From CAVSRC01 sp963762605 (lineage in GTDB: Bacteria; Pseudomonadota; Alphaproteobacteria; Rhizobiales; Kaistiaceae): DNA of 64,000 bases. Position 1 is the stretch's first letter; each line of letters starts with the position of its first letter. The stretch covers positions 186,001 through 250,000 of the forward strand of contig CAVXLJ010000025.1 in assembly GCA_963762605.1 (NCBI GenBank), read 5' to 3'. The notes under the pieces are model-generated. The model was not told the DNA's origin, made no database searches, and saw nothing but the letters and a program-made list of their open reading frames with translations. Shown here one piece after another: positions 18,140 to 24,959 of this stretch. Both the position numbers and the translations under genes were made by a program.

Positions 18140-19344
18140 CGACACTGGGCATGTTCACCTATCCGTGGGACATCGCCGAGACCGGCGCCGACGCCTTCGT
18201 CGGCGAGCTGGCCGACCTCGGCGTCACGCGCCTGGCCGTTGCGACCTGCTACCATTCTGCCGAACTGATCGCGCCGACCCGCCGCAGGAATGTCGCCGTT
18301 CATGCGGAGGCGAACGTTTCCCACCTGCCGCTGCCCAAGGGGACCTTCTCCGATCTTGCCGCGCCGGAGGGCAAGCTTGCCCGCGAACGGCCGACGCTCT
18401 ACGCCGAGATCGCCAAGGCGGCGAAGGCCAAGGGCCTCGGCGTCACCGGCTGGACCATCGCCTTTCACAACACCGACATGGCGCTGGCGAATCCGGATGC
18501 GGCCATCGAGGATTGCTTCGGCGACAAGTTCGCCCACGCCCTCTGCCCCGCCAATCCGCGCGCCCGGCGCTATGCGAAGGAAATGGTCGCCGGGCTGGCG
18601 AAGACAGGGCACTTCGACACAATCATGGTGGAGAGCCTGTCCTACCTCTTGCGCGGCCATGGCCATCCTCACGAGCTGTGGGGTGTTCGCATGGATGTGC
18701 AGACGCGCTTTCTCCTGTCGTTGTGCTTCTGCCCCTCGTGCATGGCCGAGGGTGCCCGGCGCGGCCTGGACGGCGAGGCGCTTCGCTGCCGTGTCGCCGA
18801 CGAACTGATGCGCACATGGAACAGTCCGCTCGCCGTTCGGCGCAAGAACGACGACGGCACCGAACTCGCCGCGCGGCTGGTGCTCGACAAGGATTTCGCC
18901 GGGTGGGTGCGCATGCGCTGCGATGCCGTGAACGCGCTTGCCGGCGAGGTCGCCGGCATCGTCCACGACGCCGGGCTCGAACTCGAGATCAGCGCCGCCG
19001 TCTGGGGCCGGCCGGCCTCGCTCAACTGGACGGAAGGCGTCGATATCCCCGCCAATGCAAAGGTCGCCGATCGCTTCGTTCTGGAGAGCTACTATCCCGA
19101 CGCCGGCGACGTGGCGCGCGAACTGGACCACGTGCTGGGCTACGTCGCGCCCGAGAAGCTCGGTATGGTGCAGACCGTATGGCCCGATCACCACGGCAGC
19201 CTCGCCGGGCTGCAGGACAAGATTCAGATGGCGCTTGACGCCGGTATCGGCAGCATCTCCCTTTACAACTATTCCATGGCCCCGGCGCCCGTTGTCGCGT
19301 GGATCAAGGCGGTCGGCGAGCAGGTCAGGAGAGCGGGCAGATGA
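18136..19344 (+). CDS. Uncharacterised 402-residue protein of the catabolic operon
   Basis: I do not recognise a named family. The protein is soluble, with no signal peptide. It starts MTTLGMFTYPWDIAETG, and its alternating strand/helix pattern suggests a TIM barrel (ADLGVTRLAVATCYHS, KAKGLGVTGWTIAFHN). A cysteine cluster LCFCPSCM (about residues 197-204) resembles the CFCxxC segment seen in some glycosidase-like barrels of unknown function. Other acidic or aromatic patches are MVESLSYLL, ISAAVWGRP and ESYYPDAGD. It overlaps both neighbours by 4 nt, so it is made with them in step and is presumably an enzyme of the same pathway, perhaps a hydrolase or lyase. Function unknown. Confidence 0.8.
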   Translation: MTTLGMFTYPWDIAETGADAFVGELADLGVTRLAVATCYHSAELIAPTRRRNVAVHAEANVSHLPLPKGTFSDLAAPEGKLARERPTLYAEIAKAAKAKGLGVTGWTIAFHNTDMALANPDAAIEDCFGDKFAHALCPANPRARRYAKEMVAGLAKTGHFDTIMVESLSYLLRGHGHPHELWGVRMDVQTRFLLSLCFCPSCMAEGARRGLDGEALRCRVADELMRTWNSPLAVRRKNDDGTELAARLVLDKDFAGWVRMRCDAVNALAGEVAGIVHDAGLELEISAAVWGRPASLNWTEGVDIPANAKVADRFVLESYYPDAGDVARELDHVLGYVAPEKLGMVQTVWPDHHGSLAGLQDKIQMALDAGIGSISLYNYSMAPAPVVAWIKAVGEQVRRAGR

Positions 19345-20435
19345 CGATGAAGGTTCCCGCCGGCGTCGGACTTACGCCTCGTCTCGTGCTTGACGAGGCT
19401 ATCATGACCGAAAACATCGTACGCATGGCGAAATCGATCACCGCCGACGGGGGACGCAGGCTTCGCCCGCATTTCAAGACATCGAAGATGATCGAGGTGG
19501 CCAACCTCCAGCGCGCCAACGGTGCGATCGGATTCACCTGCGCCACCGTCGCCGAGCTCGAGGCGCTGATCGGCGCCGGCGTCTCCGATCTGCTATGGGC
19601 GCATCAGCCGGTCGGTGCGGAGAAGGTTGCTGCAGTAATTGCGCTCAATCGCCGTGCCAGGGTCGCCGTGGCAATCGATTCGTCGGCCGTCGCACAACCC
19701 TTGTCGCAGGCCGCAGCCGCAGCCGGGATCACGGTGCCGTATCTCATTGAAATCGACGCTGGCCTCGGGCGCGCCGGAGTGGCGCCCGACGACGCGGTGC
19801 GGCTCGCGACCGAAATCGCTTCGCTGCCCGGCCTGGTGCTCGATGGTGTGTTTACCCATGAGGGGCATCTCTACGGTGTCAGGGACGTGGAGGAGCGCGC
19901 CGCGGCGGGGACTGACCTCGGCCGGAGGCTCGCGCGCGTCGGCCACAATCTGCGCGCCGCGGGATTCGCTGCAAACGTCGTTTCGACCGGTTCGACCCCC
20001 GCAGCAGCATCCGCTCCGTTCGCCGAAGGCGTGACCGAAGCGCGCCCCGGTACGTACGTCTTCAACGACGCGAACCAGGTTTTCCTCGGCGCCGCCACGC
20101 GCGCCCAGTGCGCCGTTCATGTGATCGCGAGCGTCGTGAGCCGACCACGCGCGGGTGCGGCCGTGATCGACGCCGGGCTGAAGGCGATGAGCTCCGACCG
20201 CTCGCTGACCGGCAGCGGCTTCGGTGTCGTGGAAGGCATCCCGGACGTGACGTTCGACACCGCCTACGAGGAGCACGGCCTGCTGACCGGCCCCGGCGCC
20301 GACAGGCTGAATGTCGGTGATCGGGTCGCGATCCTGCCGAACCATGTCTGCGGCTGCGTCAACATGTGGTCGTCATCGCTGATCGTCCGTGATGGTGCCG
20401 TCGCGGCCGAGTGGAAGATCGTTGCGCGTCATTGA
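19341..20435 (+). CDS. D-threonine-aldolase / D-serine-dehydratase-like PLP enzyme (DSD1 family)
   Basis: A 364-residue fold-type III PLP enzyme. The N-terminal alanine-racemase-like barrel has the PLP lysine Lys46 in RPHFKTSK. The family usually has RPHxKTHK, so here Ser replaces His two residues after the lysine. The barrel continues through LIEIDAGLGRAGV and THEGHLYG. The C-terminal domain has PNHVCGCVNM, the His/Cys pair that binds the divalent metal in D-threonine aldolases, D-3-hydroxyaspartate aldolases and eukaryotic-type D-serine dehydratases. All known members act on D-amino acids with a beta-hydroxyl group. Last gene of the operon; ATGA overlap with the previous gene. Confidence 0.88.
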   Translation: MTMKVPAGVGLTPRLVLDEAIMTENIVRMAKSITADGGRRLRPHFKTSKMIEVANLQRANGAIGFTCATVAELEALIGAGVSDLLWAHQPVGAEKVAAVIALNRRARVAVAIDSSAVAQPLSQAAAAAGITVPYLIEIDAGLGRAGVAPDDAVRLATEIASLPGLVLDGVFTHEGHLYGVRDVEERAAAGTDLGRRLARVGHNLRAAGFAANVVSTGSTPAAASAPFAEGVTEARPGTYVFNDANQVFLGAATRAQCAVHVIASVVSRPRAGAAVIDAGLKAMSSDRSLTGSGFGVVEGIPDVTFDTAYEEHGLLTGPGADRLNVGDRVAILPNHVCGCVNMWSSSLIVRDGAVAAEWKIVARH

Positions 20436-20759
20436 AAGCGCGAGCTATCGCTCGGAACCGTGTCCGCGTGCGTGGTTTGGCTGACAGTGTGGCCGTCGTT
20501 GGTCGTAACCAATGTTCCAGAGAGCCTCATTGGCGGACCAAAGGGGCATGCGCCGGATCGAGGGGCGGGTTCTCTCCGCTTGGTCCACAGGGTCACTGTC
20601 AGCAGACCGCAAATCATGCATTGGGCGCGAAACACCGTGCCCGTGACGACCCGGGCCGCTCAGATCATGCACGGCGACCGGCACGAGCCACCAACCCAAT
20701 GATTTGGTTGGGACAATTGGAGCGGGCGAAGGGATCGGGCTCTCGACCGCGGTGCTGGA
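20436..20759. other. Gap after the catabolic operon; no gene seen
   Basis: This 324-nt gap has no convincing gene. It contains a hairpin at 20691-20711 (CCAACC / GGTTGG) without a T tract and, just after it, a copy of the tRNA-Gly 3' end (separate entry). Confidence 0.5.
20717..20735 (-). repeat. Direct repeat of the tRNA-Gly 3' end (candidate att site)
   Basis: TTGGAGCGGGCGAAGGGAT is identical over 19 nt to 21394-21412, the last bases of the tRNA-Gly gene including its CCA. Similarity continues weakly (a shared TCTCGACC/CTCGACC stretch). The rest of a tRNA is absent, so this is a remnant, as left by site-specific integration into a tRNA 3' end. No integrase is in the window. Confidence 0.6.
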
Positions 20760-21158
20760 CTAGAAGCGTTTTCCAGCTTGCTTGGCGTCCTTGCGGCGCT
20801 CCTTCTTCGCCAGTTTTCGCGCGGCATAACGCTCGTCTCGGGCGGCCTTCTGCGCGGCCTTGAGTGCCGCTTCGCGCGCCGCCTCCTCGGCAGCGACACG
20901 CGCGACTTCTTCAGCCGCAATGCGTTCCGCCTCTGCAGCGGCCTGCTCTTGCGCCGCCTTCTCCGCCTTTCGGACGCGCTCACGTTCGGCCTTTCGCTCC
21001 GCTCGTGCCTCGGCAATGGCCTGACGCTCGCGGCGTTTTTCGATCATCACCGGATCGTCAGGCCGCGGCGCCGCACGGAGCTTCGCCAGCAGGGCCTCGC
21101 GGGCCTTTGCAGCATCCTTCAGGCGATCTTGGAAATCGGGATTAGTCTTGTTTCTCAT
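20760..21158 (-). CDS. DUF6481-type small charged coiled-coil protein
   Basis: A 132-residue protein with an N-terminal stretch DFQDRLKDAAKAREALL, then APRPDDPVMIEKR, and a long Ala/Arg/Lys/Glu-rich helix (about residues 45-132) predicted to form a coiled coil. This is the pattern of the DUF6481 family found in many Hyphomicrobiales; its function is unknown, and the basic helix could bind RNA or ribosomes. It lies between the tRNA-Gly gene and the tRNA-end repeat, so it could be part of a small inserted segment. Confidence 0.75.
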   Translation of the reverse strand: MRNKTNPDFQDRLKDAAKAREALLAKLRAAPRPDDPVMIEKRRERQAIAEARAERKAERERVRKAEKAAQEQAAAEAERIAAEEVARVAAEEAAREAALKAAQKAARDERYAARKLAKKERRKDAKQAGKRF

Positions 21159-21394
21159 CAGTTCCGTCTGTCTCCGTCCTTGTTGGAATTAGCCGTTGGT
21201 GGGTGGACGCAGCCGCACCCCGGCGCACTGCCCGGACACCACGACTTCAATTGGGCTCCACCGGCCGAACCTGCAACCCGCAGGCAACCATGGACCTTCC
21301 GGACCGCTCCGAGCGACCCGGAACGGCCCCTCTATATGCACGCCAATACCCGCGGAAACCGTGGCCTTCCGTCATCTTCGCTGGTCGGGAAATT

Positions 21395-21469
21395 TGGAGC
21401 GGGCGAAGGGATTCGAACCCTCGACCCCAACCTTGGCAAGGTTGTGCTCTACCCCTGAGCTACACCCGC
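21395..21469 (-). tRNA. tRNA-Gly (GCC)
   Basis: The minus strand gives a complete 75-nt cloverleaf. The acceptor is GCGGGTG paired with CGCCCGC, the D-arm contains AGCTCAGGGGTAGAGC, the anticodon loop TTGCCAA has GCC (21435-21437 on the plus strand), the T-arm is GAGGGTTCGAATCCCTT, and CCA is encoded. It reads GGC and GGT glycine codons. The 36-nt D-arm and anticodon portion is standard, with no intron. Confidence 0.97.
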
Positions 21470-21496
21470 TCGTGGGCCCAATGGGCCCGAGCCGGG

Positions 21497-21526
21497 CTTA
21501 TATCGTCACCGGCCCGGGAAAAGCAA
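21497..21526 (-). promoter_or_regulatory. Promoter of tRNA-Gly
   Basis: On the minus strand TTGCTT (-35, 21521-21526) and TATAAG (-10, 21497-21502) are separated by 18 nt, followed by a GC-rich discriminator as in stringently controlled stable-RNA promoters. The distance to the tRNA 5' end is about 27 nt. Confidence 0.55.
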
Positions 21527-21668
21527 CAGGATTGGCGCCGGTCCGCCGCCCGGCCCTGCGGCGTCCCGCCTGACCCCGTCGCGAATTGTAAAACTGGGGC
21601 CGACGCTCCATGTTTACCTCCGACACGAGATCCGCCGCCCCAGCCGGGGCCAACAACGGAACAGATCC

Positions 21669-22592
21669 ATGAGCATGAGCATGACGGGTGACGGAGCTGC
21701 GCCCGCACAGAACGGCAGTGCCGCCGGCCTCGTCAAGGAGACGACCACCCAGGCCTTTGCCAAGGACGTCATCGAGGAATCCACCCGCCAGCCGGTGCTG
21801 GTCGATTTCTGGGCGCCGTGGTGCGGGCCCTGCCGCACCCTCGGTCCGATCATCGAGAGGGCGGTGCGCGCCGCCGGCGGTAGCGTGCGCCTGGTCAAGA
21901 TGAACATCGACGACCATCCGCAGGTCGCCGGCCAGCTCGGCATCCAGTCGATTCCGGCGGTCATCGCCTTTTCCAATGGCCAGCCGGTCGACGGCTTCGT
22001 CGGTGCGCTCCCCGAGAGCCAGGTGAAGGCCTTCATCGAGCGCGTCTCCGGCCCGCCGGGCTCCTCGGAGGCCGACCAGCTGATCGCCGAGGGCGACCGC
22101 CGTTTCGAAGCCGGTGACGCGCCCGGTGCCGCCGAGATGTTCGCCGCCGCCCTCCAGGCCAATTCCCAGTCGGTTCCGGCGATCGTCGGCCTCGCCAGGT
22201 GCCACATTGCCGGCGGCAATCTCGATGCCGCCCGCGACACATTGGCCGCCTTGCCCGATTCCGCCGGCAAGGACCCGGCAGTGGCCGCCGTGCGTGCCCA
22301 GATCGAGCTCGCCGCGCAGACCGAGGCGCTCGGCGACGCCGACTCGCTCGAGGCGCGCATTGCCGCCGACCCCAAGGATTTCGACGCCCGCTTCGACCTC
22401 GCTTTGCTGCTCAATGCCAAGGGCGACCGCGAGGGTGCCGTCGATCAGCTCCTTGAAATCGTCGGCAAGAACCGTAGTTGGCAGGACGAGAAAGCCCGCA
22501 AGCAGCTCGTCCAGTTCTTCGAGGCTTGGGGACCAACCGACGAAGCGACGCTCTCCGGCCGCCGCCGGCTATCGTCACTGTTGTTTGCCTGA
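21669..22592 (+). CDS. Thioredoxin-TPR protein, CnoX/YbbN-like
   Basis: A 307-residue protein. The N-terminal thioredoxin fold (about residues 22-125) has an intact WCGPC active site (Cys52/Cys55). A C-terminal helical region of TPR type (about 135-290; repeats such as AEGDRRFEAGDAPGAAEMF) follows. This is the CnoX layout: a chaperone-redoxin that protects proteins from oxidation and passes them to GroEL or DnaK. Escherichia coli CnoX lacks the reactive motif, whereas many alphaproteobacterial members keep it, as here. Followed by the Lon-N gene 7 nt later, probably as one operon. Confidence 0.88.
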   Translation: MSMSMTGDGAAPAQNGSAAGLVKETTTQAFAKDVIEESTRQPVLVDFWAPWCGPCRTLGPIIERAVRAAGGSVRLVKMNIDDHPQVAGQLGIQSIPAVIAFSNGQPVDGFVGALPESQVKAFIERVSGPPGSSEADQLIAEGDRRFEAGDAPGAAEMFAAALQANSQSVPAIVGLARCHIAGGNLDAARDTLAALPDSAGKDPAVAAVRAQIELAAQTEALGDADSLEARIAADPKDFDARFDLALLLNAKGDREGAVDQLLEIVGKNRSWQDEKARKQLVQFFEAWGPTDEATLSGRRRLSSLLFA

Positions 22593-22599
22593 GGACTTG

Positions 22600-23277
22600 A
22601 TGAAGGCAGGTAACGCGACCTACGGAGGAGTGAACGATTTGCCCGCGGTGATCCCGGTATTTCCTCTGGCTGCCGCGCTTCTATTGCCGCGTTCGGAGAT
22701 GCCGCTGAACATCTTCGAGCCGCGTTACATCGCCATGGTCGATGCCGCGCTGGCCGGCGACCGGGTGATCGGCATGATCCAGCCCGACAGCGGCCTTCCT
22801 GCCGGCCAGAGCGGACCCGGCCTGTTTGCGGTCGGCTGCGCCGGCCGGCTGACTTCGTTCGCCGAGACCGGCGACGGCCGCTACCTGATCACGCTGACCG
22901 GCATTTCGCGCTTCCGCATCATCGAGGAGGTGACCGAGGAAACGCCGTTTCGCCGGTGCCGTGTCACCGCCGAGCCCTTCGCCGACGATCTCGCCGGCTC
23001 GCTGGGTGAGGCGGCCGTCGACCGCACGTCGGTGCTGCGCACCTTTCGCGCCTATCTCGCCGCCCACGATCTCGATGCCGACTGGACGAGCGTCGACCGC
23101 GCCTCCAACGAGACGCTGGTCAACACGCTCGCCATGATGGCGCCGTTCGGTGTGGCGGAAAAGCAGGCTTTGCTCGAAGCGCCCGATCTGCGCGCCCGCG
23201 CCGAGACCCTGGTTGCACTGACCGAGATGACACTCGGCGGCGAAGGCTCCGCCGGCGACGGCCCGACCCTGCAGTGA
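22600..23277 (+). CDS. Lon N-terminal substrate-binding domain protein
   Basis: A 225-residue stand-alone LON-N (PUA-like plus helical) domain without the AAA or protease parts. Hallmarks are IPVFPLAAALLLPRSEMPLNIFEPRY near the start (in two motifs), GRYLITLTGISRFRI and the C-terminal helical LLEAPDLRARAETLVALTE. The family is common in alphaproteobacteria beside thioredoxin and Trm112 genes; a role in protein quality control is presumed but not shown. ATG 22600 gives the expected N-terminus. Confidence 0.88.
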   Translation: MKAGNATYGGVNDLPAVIPVFPLAAALLLPRSEMPLNIFEPRYIAMVDAALAGDRVIGMIQPDSGLPAGQSGPGLFAVGCAGRLTSFAETGDGRYLITLTGISRFRIIEEVTEETPFRRCRVTAEPFADDLAGSLGEAAVDRTSVLRTFRAYLAAHDLDADWTSVDRASNETLVNTLAMMAPFGVAEKQALLEAPDLRARAETLVALTEMTLGGEGSAGDGPTLQ

Positions 23278-23287
23278 ACCGAAAACG

Positions 23288-23485
23288 ATGAGCGAATCCT
23301 CACGCGCCGAGCGCCTCACCGACCCGAAGCTGCTTGAGATCCTGGTCTGTCCGCTGACCAAGACGACGCTCGAATACGACGCGCAGAAGCAGGAGTTGAT
23401 CAGCCGCGCCGCCAAGCTCGCCTATCCCATCCGCGACGGCGTGCCGATCATGCTGCCCGACGAGGCCCGGCCGCTGGAGGAGTAG
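23288..23485 (+). CDS. Trm112/YcaR-like protein (UPF0434)
   Basis: A 65-residue protein with the family pattern LLEILVCPLTKTTLEYD and YPIRDGVPIMLPDEAR. Only one of the zinc-ligand cysteines remains (Cys in VCPLTK), as usual for bacterial members. Homologues stabilise methyltransferases in eukaryotes and archaea; the bacterial role is unclear. It starts 11 nt after the Lon-N stop, and its last 38 nt overlap the convergent methyltransferase gene. Confidence 0.9.
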   Translation: MSESSRAERLTDPKLLEILVCPLTKTTLEYDAQKQELISRAAKLAYPIRDGVPIMLPDEARPLEE

Positions 23486-24164
23486 CGGCACCGGCCGGAG
23501 CCCTCGCGAGCGTGATCGCAAAGCCGGTGCCCCGTTTCTCGATGGTGAAATCGTCGAAGGCGCTGCGGCTGAGCAACGCTTCGAATTCCTCGCGCGTATA
23601 GGCGCCACGGCGCAGGAAGTGCTTGAACATCAGCTTCATGAACAGCGCCTCGCTACCGCGCACCCCCATCTGTCGGGTGAGTTCGTCGAACTCGGCATTG
23701 CTGGCCCGCCGATCCATGTCGATAATCCGGACCTTGCCGCCCGGCTTCAGCACCCGGTGCATCTCGGCCAGCGCCTTTTCCGGTTCGCGGAAGTTCTTGA
23801 AGGCCGCGGTGCACATGATGAAGTCGAAGGCGGCCTCCTCGAACGGCATCGCCGCCACACTGCCTTGCTGGAAATCCACCTCAACGCCGGCCTCCATGGC
23901 ATTCCGCCGCGCGATCGACACGAAGTCGTGGCTGATGTCGAGCCCAGTGATCCGGTAGTGGCCGCGCTTGGCGAGTTCGATCGCGAGATAGCCGGGTCCC
24001 GGCGCGATCTCCAGAACCCGCGCGCCATCGACAATCATTGCCGCGCCTTCCGCGGCATAGCCGCGCATCTCGTCCATGCGGTGGCCGCGCGTGTTGCGGT
24101 CGTACCAGCGGGCCATGCGTCCCGCGATGCCGAGGTCGCGCGACCGTCTCATCCAGCGCATCAT
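23448..24164 (-). CDS. Class I SAM-dependent methyltransferase
   Basis: A 238-residue methyltransferase. It has SAM-binding motif I at VLEIAPGPGYLAIELAK (about residue 49), acidic motif GLDISHD, motif IV FDFIMCTAAFKNF, and LKPGGKVRIIDMD typical of the UbiE-like Methyltransf_11 group. The substrate is unknown. A helical N-terminus with many arginines precedes the domain. The Ala/Pro-rich tail runs 38 nt into the opposite Trm112 gene. Start at the first of two ATG codons (24164). Confidence 0.85.
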   Translation of the reverse strand: MMRWMRRSRDLGIAGRMARWYDRNTRGHRMDEMRGYAAEGAAMIVDGARVLEIAPGPGYLAIELAKRGHYRITGLDISHDFVSIARRNAMEAGVEVDFQQGSVAAMPFEEAAFDFIMCTAAFKNFREPEKALAEMHRVLKPGGKVRIIDMDRRASNAEFDELTRQMGVRGSEALFMKLMFKHFLRRGAYTREEFEALLSRSAFDDFTIEKRGTGFAITLARAPAGAATPPAAGPRRAA

Positions 24165-24175
24165 GGCTCGCCGCC

Positions 24176-24325
24176 TCAGCCGCCGACGAGCGCGAAGCGC
24201 GCGAGCACGGCGACCGCCGCCAGGCAGACCAGGAACACGCCGAGGCCGATGGGCGACCCCCAGCCGTACCAGGCCATGGCCTTGCTGGCGTATTTCCAAT
24301 CGTCCTGATTGCGTTCGTTGCTCAT
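24176..24325 (-). CDS. Small single-span membrane protein
   Basis: About 49 residues: a charged N-terminus (MSNERNQDDWKYASKAM), then one hydrophobic segment GLGVFLVCLAAVAVLARFAL. I do not recognise a named family; it resembles small aa3-oxidase-like or AtpZ-like accessory peptides only in general form. ATG 24325 has a GAGG at suitable spacing. It lies 11 nt before the methyltransferase, probably in one transcript, and is divergent from the MarR gene. Confidence 0.6.
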   Translation of the reverse strand: MSNERNQDDWKYASKAMAWYGWGSPIGLGVFLVCLAAVAVLARFALVGG

Positions 24326-24420
24326 TGTCATCCTCGCTTCCGGGCGACCGTCCCGCCGCCATTGACGACCGGCCACCACGCCAGTTATCTTGCCTTGCGA
24401 ATATCTCATACGACGAATCT

Positions 24421-24433
24421 CTTAGTCACTAAG
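24421..24433. promoter_or_regulatory. Candidate MarR operator
   Basis: CTTAG-TCA-CTAAG is a perfect inverted repeat placed 4 nt before the ATG of the marR-type gene and between it and the divergent small gene, the usual place for MarR autorepression. Confidence 0.5.
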
Positions 24434-24437
24434 CTAA

Positions 24438-24959
24438 ATGGCCAAAGCGAAACCGGAAGTCAAGAGGGGTGCCCGGCACGCCGAGCTGGTCCAGGCACTG
24501 AACCGCGCTGCACGGGAATCGAGCGCGCTCGGCACGCTGTTCGCCGAGACCGTTGCCCGCCACCTCGGCGTCAGTCACAGCGACCTCGAATGCATCGACA
24601 TCATTTCGCTGAGGAGGCGCGTCACGGCGGGCGAGCTGGCGAAACAATCCGGCCTGACCACCGGGGCCATCACCGGCGTCATCGATCGTCTTGAGAAGGC
24701 GGGTCTTGCGCGCCGCGAGCGCGACCCGGATGACCGCCGCAAGGTCTATGTCAGCATCCTGCCGAAGACGATCGCGCGCGGCGGCGCCTACTACGATTCC
24801 TTCGGCAAGGCCGCCGATGCGCTTGCCGCCAGCTACAGCGATGCCGAACTCTTGCTGCTCATCGACTATTTTACCCGCGCCCGCGCCCTCATCCGCGGCG
24901 AAATCGAGAAGCTGAACACCAGGCCCGGGCCGCGGAAGCCCGCCCCGCGCAAGACCTAG
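24438..24959 (+). CDS. MarR-family transcriptional regulator
   Basis: A 173-residue regulator. The winged helix spans about residues 50-120, with VTAGELAKQSGLTTGAITGVIDRLEKAGL (helix-turn-helix, in two segments) and the wing RRERDPDDRRKVYV, which contains the conserved DxR signature. The basic tail (GPRKPAPRKT) is Lys/Pro-rich. Ligand unknown. It ends 4 nt into the convergent ubiH-like gene. Targets are probably itself and the divergent small-protein/methyltransferase pair, given the operator between them. Confidence 0.9.
   Translation: MAKAKPEVKRGARHAELVQALNRAARESSALGTLFAETVARHLGVSHSDLECIDIISLRRRVTAGELAKQSGLTTGAITGVIDRLEKAGLARRERDPDDRRKVYVSILPKTIARGGAYYDSFGKAADALAASYSDAELLLLIDYFTRARALIRGEIEKLNTRPGPRKPAPRKT

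Noticed and set aside
20717..20750. A second tRNA-Gly gene
   Set aside because: Only the 3' acceptor and part of the T-arm are present; no anticodon or D-arm.
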